From assembly GCA_037501455.1 (NCBI GenBank), contig CM074861.1:95395001-95459000 (forward strand): a stretch of 64,000 nucleotides of DNA. Reading direction: 5' to 3'. The stretch is from Lantana camara (Eukaryota; Streptophyta; Magnoliopsida; Lamiales; Verbenaceae). The notes beneath the pieces were generated by a model. That model was not told the origin of the DNA. It worked only from the letters and a program-made list of their open reading frames with translations, and ran no database searches. Positions 58,330-64,000 of the stretch are shown here, in pieces. The position numbers and the translations under genes were made by a program. The number at the start of each line of letters is the position of its first letter. Position 1 is the stretch's first letter.

Positions 58330-60866
58330 TGTAAGCCCCAATTTTCCGGAAGTTCAGGTAAGAACGCCACGTGCGGGTCTTCGGGAGTTGGGGGCTTATT
58401 TTAATTAATTTATTTGGTTATTCAGTTTTTTCATAACATTATATGCATTATATGTTCTTTCATTTATATGAAATATCGTCAACATGAAATTTACGTGAAT
58501 TAATTGTAAAGTGATTAAATGCTTATATGTGTCCTTACTTGTTCATTTACTTAAATATGCGGACTTAATTTCATTATATGAATTAGAGTTAAATGATTTG
58601 TTTCCATGGAATGAAACTAGATTGCATCCATTCAAATATTTCAAGGACCTAAGTGCAAATAAAGGTGATTCATGCATTGAGTGGAAGACTTTATATATGT
58701 CATATACATTCATCTCTTCATTACATTTCATTCATCATATTTCATCAAAATCTCATACACTTACACACACTATCTCACGGTTAGAACACCAAGGAAGGAA
58801 GGGAAGATTTCATCAAAATTTCAAGTTTGATTCAAGGAGGAAATTACATACTTTGGAAGTATCATTATCATCTCATCACTTCATCCATTCTATCTTCCAT
58901 TTTAAGGTATTATGTAAAGTGGTATCGATTTCATGAATCTGTTGAATTTACGTTTGAGTAGGGTTTGTTGATTATGTGATGTTTTCTTGTTTATTCATGG
59001 TTAGAAGCATGTTTAGGGCCTTTATATTTCAAGGGTTACATGAAAGCCTGAGTTTCATGAGAAGTTGGAAGTCTTGGCTTTTATAGGGTTTTGAATAATG
59101 ATTCTAGATGATCTGATGCATGTTTTATGGTCTATCTGAGGTATAAATGAAGTATAATGTGTATATTATGTTGTTGAGCAATTGTTATGGATAGATTTGT
59201 TGGTTTTTGGTTCTTGGTTCAGTTTCCCCTGTTTTCCCCCATATATTTTTGCACCAGACCAGGCCCACACGGGAGTTGGTGCCTTAGACCATTTTGCAAA
59301 TGCCCGTGTGGATACTGTCTGTTTCCTGCTTGAACCTCCAAACGCCCATTTGGTATTCCTTCACAAAACCCATACGGGCGTGTGGAAACCTTCTATCGTG
59401 TTTTTAAGTTTTACTCGTTTTACGTGCTATCTTCGTACATTCTTTTCCATGGCCTTTTTCGAGCTCTTTTAAGTGTTCTGAAGTATTCGCATGGGTTAAA
59501 GTCACGTATGCATGTATGATTATTCAAGCATGAAAGTTTTCTTGATTTGCATACTACTTAACATATGAATTTCATATAATATGATCTATACTCGCAAATA
59601 TGTATTCAATGCATGTATCATGATGTTTATAAAGTGCGTTAATTGTCAAATTAAGCTATGTTATTGCGAGATTGCGCCGTTTGCCTTAATTGGTTCATAA
59701 GAGTCGTGTCTCATGTACACTTGTCCTTGTTACCCAGATCACGTTCCCGGAGATGAGGAGCACGCTCCGTAGGGTGTTTCCTTATTTCTTTGGTTGGTTG
59801 GTAAACGTGAGGTTTAATTTCAAGATATATACAGAACCCATACAACCCTATGTGATGTTTAAAGCCAAAAGATATCTATATATCTATAATTTTCCAAACC
59901 TTATTGATTTTCAAAGGATTTCATGAAATGAACGGATTGATTGATTGATTTGGCGAATATATTGTACTGCACTGTGGGCCTGAAGGTAGTGTATTGAGCC
60001 AACCGGGAAAGCAAGGGCTGGCGGGTAACACTTACACTATCCTCACCATTTTGGGATGACCCCTGAATCCACCTGGAGGTTTGGTGGAGGAAGGAATCCC
60101 ATGCGTGGGAGTCATGTTCCTGACGTACACCATGATTGGATGGTTGGGTCTTGCAACCCCACCATCATCCGGAGGGAAAAGGGTTCATGAAACTGCTACT
60201 TGATTGCACGTTAATTAATTGCATGATCACTTAATCAATGGAAACATTCATGATTGTTCACTATTGGAGAAAGGTTGGAGACTTGCTCTCACTCGCCGGG
60301 CCACTGATTGAATTGAATTTAATTGAATTGTAAATTAATTAGTTGTAATCTCGGGTGAGTTATACTTTTTATTGAACTTATATGGTCTTCTTTTATAAAA
60401 CCTTACCGGAGATTATAGTTTGCATAGTAATTGTGCTTATAATTATAAACCCCTCACTCAGTCTTTCTTAGACTGAAACCTCACATTTTCAGGTTTTGCA
60501 GGGTGCGTGCTAGACAGGATTTGAGTCTTTCCTTTTAGGTCTAGCACTTGTCATTCTCGTTTTCATGTACATTTTTGATGCATATCTACTACTTATGTCT
60601 ATTATGACTTATCTTGGAGGGTTGATTGTATATTTTGTAATGATGGTAATGAATATGTTAATGAATTGGACTGTATGTATTAAGCTTCAGTTGTAATGGC
60701 TATGCATGTTGGTATTTAATTGAGGGTTAGTCCCGCCTAGCTAGAGAGTCATTTTTTTTAGTATCTCCCGTTCGCTATAGGCTTGATTCATGTATGGGTG
60801 ATCGTTCCATATATGGATTGAACTATAGTGCGGGGGATGTGGCTACCTATCGTTCCGGGTGCTACA
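58330..60866 (+). mobile_element. solo LTR with perfect TSD, related to the LARD LTR
   Basis: It begins TGTAAGCCCCAATTTTCC, ends CGTTCCGGGTGCTACA, and is flanked by cccta on both sides (58325-58329, 60867-60871). It is 2537 bp long. The middle (about 59990-60180) is strongly similar to the LARD LTR near 36420-36630, including gtgtattgagccaaccg and ccatgattggatgg. Words of CCC-ACACGGG/CCCGTGTGG type cluster at about 59268-59395. Confidence 0.93.
59268..59395. promoter_or_regulatory. cluster of CCACACGGG / CCCGTGTGG words
   Basis: Words cccacacggg, gcccgtgtgga, aacgcccatttgg and the pair cccatacggg-cgtgtgg lie within 130 bp. They form inverted pairs with each other instead of perfect single palindromes. 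The position in the LTR corresponds to the cluster of the LARD LTR. Confidence 0.5.
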
Positions 60867-61247
60867 CCCTAGGTAACGGGTGTTACCACTCCGTTTACAT
60901 TTATTGTTAACGCCCGTTACTGCTGAAATCACAGTAACGTTTTTATTAGTGGTAACGAGCATTACCACTTTCCTTCTGCATAGGGGTAACAGGCGTTACC
61001 CCTCTTCTCTCGCCAAAAGCTCCACTCCTGTGTCTTGTAACGGGGGCTACTGAATTTGTATTCCTAAGTGGTAATGGAGGTTACCACATTTTCCTCCAAA
61101 AAATACATGAAATTGCTTTGCTTTACCGTTTCATAATTCCAACTCTAAAATCACCTAAACGGAGCATAACAAACACATAAACGCATCAAACAGCATAAAA
61201 AATATAATCTAATTATGCTCAAAATCATACAATTTCTACACTCAACA

Positions 61248-61261
61248 AAATCCCCCACACT
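61248..61261 (-). other. polypurine tract of the minus-strand Athila
   Basis: The minus strand reads AGTGTGGGGGATTT directly before TGTTGAGTGT, the LTR start. It fixes 57258-61247 as a 3' LTR. Confidence 0.85.
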
Positions 61262-62908
61262 TGACTATTGCTCGTCCCGAGTAATATGGAAATCAAGAAA
61301 ACACATCTTCATCAAACCATCTCCTCAAAACAATCATCAAATCTTCGCCTAAAAAAGTCTAGCTCATCCAATCAAGTACTCATGAATATAAGATCATCAA
61401 AACTTATTATGAAAAGTATACCCTTTGTGTAGTATGTGAATCAAACGAAACAATGTACAACGACTAGAATGACAAATTCATAATTCCCTTCTAAGTTCTA
61501 ATCATCAATTTCGGAGTACACTCTTCGCACCTATCTCCACTAATGGAATGAAATCAAGACTTAGGTTCGGTAGGTCTTTCGAGCTTGTAATGTAGGCTTA
61601 GGGTAAGGTTATTGAAATTTGGATCAAGTGACTACTCACCAAGCTTACATCATTAAATCTTTAAATTCAAGGCATATCAATTTCGCCATTAAACACGAAA
61701 ATCCCCAAAATTCTTCAATTGTACCCTACGCTCTCAATCTCACACTTCGCATAATTTTTCTTTTCTTTTCTTTTGCTCTTTCTTCTTTCTTTTTCCATAT
61801 CTTTTCTTTTTCACACTTTTCTCATTCTTTTTCTTTCTCTTTCTTACAATAATCTCACAAATTCAATCACAAGAATAACGAAAAGGGGTCAAAAGATAGA
61901 TATTGACAATAAAAATCAAATGAGCAAGTCTTGGTGTAAATATTATCAAGGTAGTTATTTCTATGTTGTGCATTGGCTTATAATGTGGCTAAAAAAATCT
62001 TTGTACAACAATTAGGCTCAACGAAGTCAATAAGATTACGTTATTTAGTGAAAAACGGCTAAACAGAAAAGTTTATTATCCTCCGACAACGAATGCCTAC
62101 TTCACTTCCATAATCTTTCATTAATTTAAAATTTCACGTCAATAGGACTAAAATGCATCCTAATCAAACCTTAGACTCATTCGGAAATCATCAACTCATC
62201 TTTCTAATCAAAGTACATTATAACATTCAAAAGTGCTCAAAATATAAGGGCATACTAACACACTAAATCACCAAATCTCATGTAATTTTCCTCAATTCAA
62301 AAAGCTTAACTTTATTCTAGCAAAAGCTCAACAATCAAACTTCAAAGAAAAAGTTCAAAACAAGGGAAAATTTCCAAATTTTTTCAAAATTACTCGATTT
62401 TTAGCAAATCACAAGTGAAACTACAACTAATCATGCAAATATTCAATAAAACTCATAACGAACATGCAGTTCGTGCGACCCATAGTACCTAAATCAAACA
62501 AATATAGCAAGACAAAGCACATAAAAATCAATCACAATTCACTTAGACAATTTATCAAACACCTTGTATGTATAGGCCTAGGGCGTGAGTTCTAACTTAG
62601 ATTTCTTCAATCTACCCAACTCGAATTCGCACTAGCTTATAATCTATAATTTAAACTCAAAATTCTCTACCTTCAACTTCATAATTCGGACTCAAGACTA
62701 CTTAGAAGTTAGGATTCTTCAAAAATTCAACCCAGTTCAAGTTAAATTCAATTCAAGGCATTAATCCTAATTCTAGCATGCATAATCTCTCAATTTATCA
62801 ATTCAATCTCAGAGTGTCTCCTAACATGCAACTCAATCCTAGGTTTCAATCTTAGATCGAAAAAATTAACTGTAACAATTCACCCTAAGAAAGGAGATAT
62901 TGACTTAC

Positions 62909-63336
62909 CTTGTTTCACAAAGAAAGAGAGAGAGGGTGTAGACTTGGTGGTAATGCTTCTTGGTTGCAAATTGATAATAGTTGTCCAAGGGGAACTATTG
63001 AATCTCTTCTAAGGTAGAATGAGTGTGTGCAAGTGTATTTATAAGTTTGGGCGAGAAAAATCCGAAATTGGGTAGGAAAAGCATTGATTTAGCAGTAAAA
63101 ACGTGTTTCCTAAACCCAGAGATCGCAAAATCGGACCGGTAACGGGCGTTACCGGTTTTCCTCTTGAAAGGGGTAACAGTTGTTACCTCTATTGGCCCTG
63201 ACGCCTAACTCTGTTATTGGGCGTTGCCAAAAAATAACTACGAGGGTGTAACGCCCGTTACTAATGCTGTCCAACACGCCTGACCTCCTTAATGGGCTTT
63301 ACCAAAAGGTAACCACAATAGTGTAACGCCTGTTAC
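62909..63336 (-). promoter_or_regulatory. internal promoter-like region in the Athila 3' non-coding part
   Basis: Reading minus from 63336, six palindromic words of the Athila LTR type appear: gtaacgcctgttac 63323, a degenerate pair at 63289, gtaacgcccgttac 63248, another degenerate word at 63214, ggtaacagttgttacc 63172, and a 22-bp word at 63135-63156 with arms ACCGGTAAC around GGGC. Then comes a TATA box (minus TATAAATAC, 63043-63035), about 120 nt of leader-like sequence with a CT-rich run, and a good splice donor, CAAG/GTAAGT, at about 62909. No open frame follows that I recognise. Confidence 0.5.
63035..63043 (-). promoter_or_regulatory. TATA box of the internal Athila promoter
   Basis: Plus gtatttata gives TATAAATAC on minus. 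It lies about 90 bp downstream (minus sense) of the nearest palindromic word, similar to the arrangement in the LTR at 48902-50444. Confidence 0.55.
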
Positions 63337-64000
63337 TACACGTTCCGCCTAACACACATTAAAATATAAACACAAACCGGATGGTGCTTAATCACGTTAA
63401 TTAACCGAAATTAACTCATAAAATTCAATTAAACCATAGTGCACCATTCTCAAGACACATAAACATATGTATCCATGCATAGCAACAATTCATTCTCCTC
63501 ACAAAAAAATATATCTCATGCACATGCATACGAACAAAGTAATTGGAGTTCAATATTGATATCAAAGCTCAAATCACGGTCCTTGCATCATCTAGAATTT
63601 GGCTTCCTAGCAAAACATCAAGTGACCTGCAAATAAGAGAGACAACTCAATTAACGCAAGAAAACAAGGACGAAAGAAACGAAAACAATGAAAACAAAAA
63701 AAATAAAACAAAACAAAAGGAAAAGGAAAGAAAAATTAGTTCTAAGTTATAGTCGTTAGCTTGACTTTGAAAACTGGATTGGGGATTAACAATCCCCAAG
63801 TAACGAGTCACAAGGAGTGACCTTATTCTTGTTACACACAAAACCGAAGCTTGATCGTTAAGTATCTAATTCCAAAACATTCTTTATTCTCAATTTTCAA
63901 GACTTCGGTTCTCCTTCCCAATCAACTGCATCTCTTTTCTTCGTAAATAGTGTCGTTCCATCTTTGGTCTCACGTATCACCTTGATCATGCAACACTTAT

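Larger units (their letters stand above)
57258..61247 (-). repeat. 3' LTR of a minus-strand Athila, split by a solo LTR
   Basis: 57258-58329 and 60872-61247 together form an LTR of about 1450 bp, running from tgttgtatgatttac to cactcaaca. It is related to 48902-50444. To its right a PPT (61248-61261) and further Athila sequence show it is the 3' LTR of an element running off the window. Palindromic words resume right after the insertion: ggtaacgggtgttacc at 60872, then ggtaacgagcattacc and ggtaacaggcgttacc. Confidence 0.82.
61262..64000 (-). other. Athila 3' non-coding region
   Basis: The minus strand next to the PPT contains TTACTCGGGACGAGCAATAG, a sequence commonly seen before Athila polypurine tracts. 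The rest is AT-rich, with a pyrimidine-rich block (61754-61850) and an A-rich block near 63680-63735. I find no env-like or pol frame. An internal promoter-like region is at about 62901-63336. Confidence 0.6.

Noticed and set aside
61754..61850. A pyrimidine-rich block as a regulatory element
   Set aside because: Low-complexity TTTCT repeats are common in Athila 3' regions, and nothing specific is seen.

Overview
The window is plant nuclear DNA, most likely from a eudicot, consisting almost wholly of nested transposable elements. I find no intact host gene, rRNA, tRNA gene or CRISPR array. Every recognisable coding stretch belongs to a retroelement and is broken by stops or frameshifts. The evidence for a plant is the element set: Ty1/Copia, Ty3/Gypsy chromovirus (Tekay-like, with a chromodomain), Tat and Athila lineages, a TRIM, a LARD, a CACTA element, an hAT element and a tRNA-derived SINE head. 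I cannot name the species.

Layout. 1-11311: minus-strand Copia element A (3' LTR cut by the window start; RNase H, RT, integrase, protease, gag, long leader, PBS, 5' LTR). A 2.7 kb solo LTR (2464-5165) lies in its RT region. 11312-14338: gag and leader of a second Copia copy (B) into which A inserted. B also carries a 489-bp TRIM with a perfect TSD and a 714-bp hAT element. 14339-25998: plus-strand Tekay-like chromovirus with 3.5 kb LTRs, nearly full length but with frameshifts, stops and a damaged 3' end. 25999-33883: minus-strand Tat-lineage remains (LTR, integrase tail, tandem RNase H) with a plus-strand antisense gene (TATA, introns, decayed reading frame) between LTR and integrase. A Tekay-type LTR (about 30600-33549) splits it.

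33884-46877: a plus-strand Tekay-type LTR fragment interrupted by a complete 9.4 kb non-coding LARD (34383-43815), then joined to an inverted Tekay-type LTR. 46878-50640: minus-strand Athila gag/protease, PBS and 5' LTR, beside a second copy of the same gag/protease region. 50641-55850: a second antisense-type ORF with a TATA box, then a plus-strand Athila LTR and gag start. That LTR is interrupted by a CACTA element (itself holding a SINE head) and by an Athila solo LTR. 55851-57257: Copia leader, PBS and LTR. 57258-64000: 3' LTR of another minus-strand Athila, holding a solo LTR with perfect TSD, followed by its PPT and 3' non-coding region with what looks like an internal promoter.

The signal most worth pursuing is not a gene. 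LTRs of unrelated families here carry, inside AT-rich DNA, a compact cluster of short GC-rich near-palindromic words (about 12-20 bp, 4-8 copies in 100-300 bp). The word differs by family, but the two arms tend to change together so that symmetry is kept. In the Tekay-like LTRs the words are arranged A-B-B'-A', making one long imperfect hairpin. In Athila LTRs, and in an internal region of an Athila element, the cluster sits just upstream of a TATA-like box. All boundaries and homologies were read by eye, without alignment or database search.
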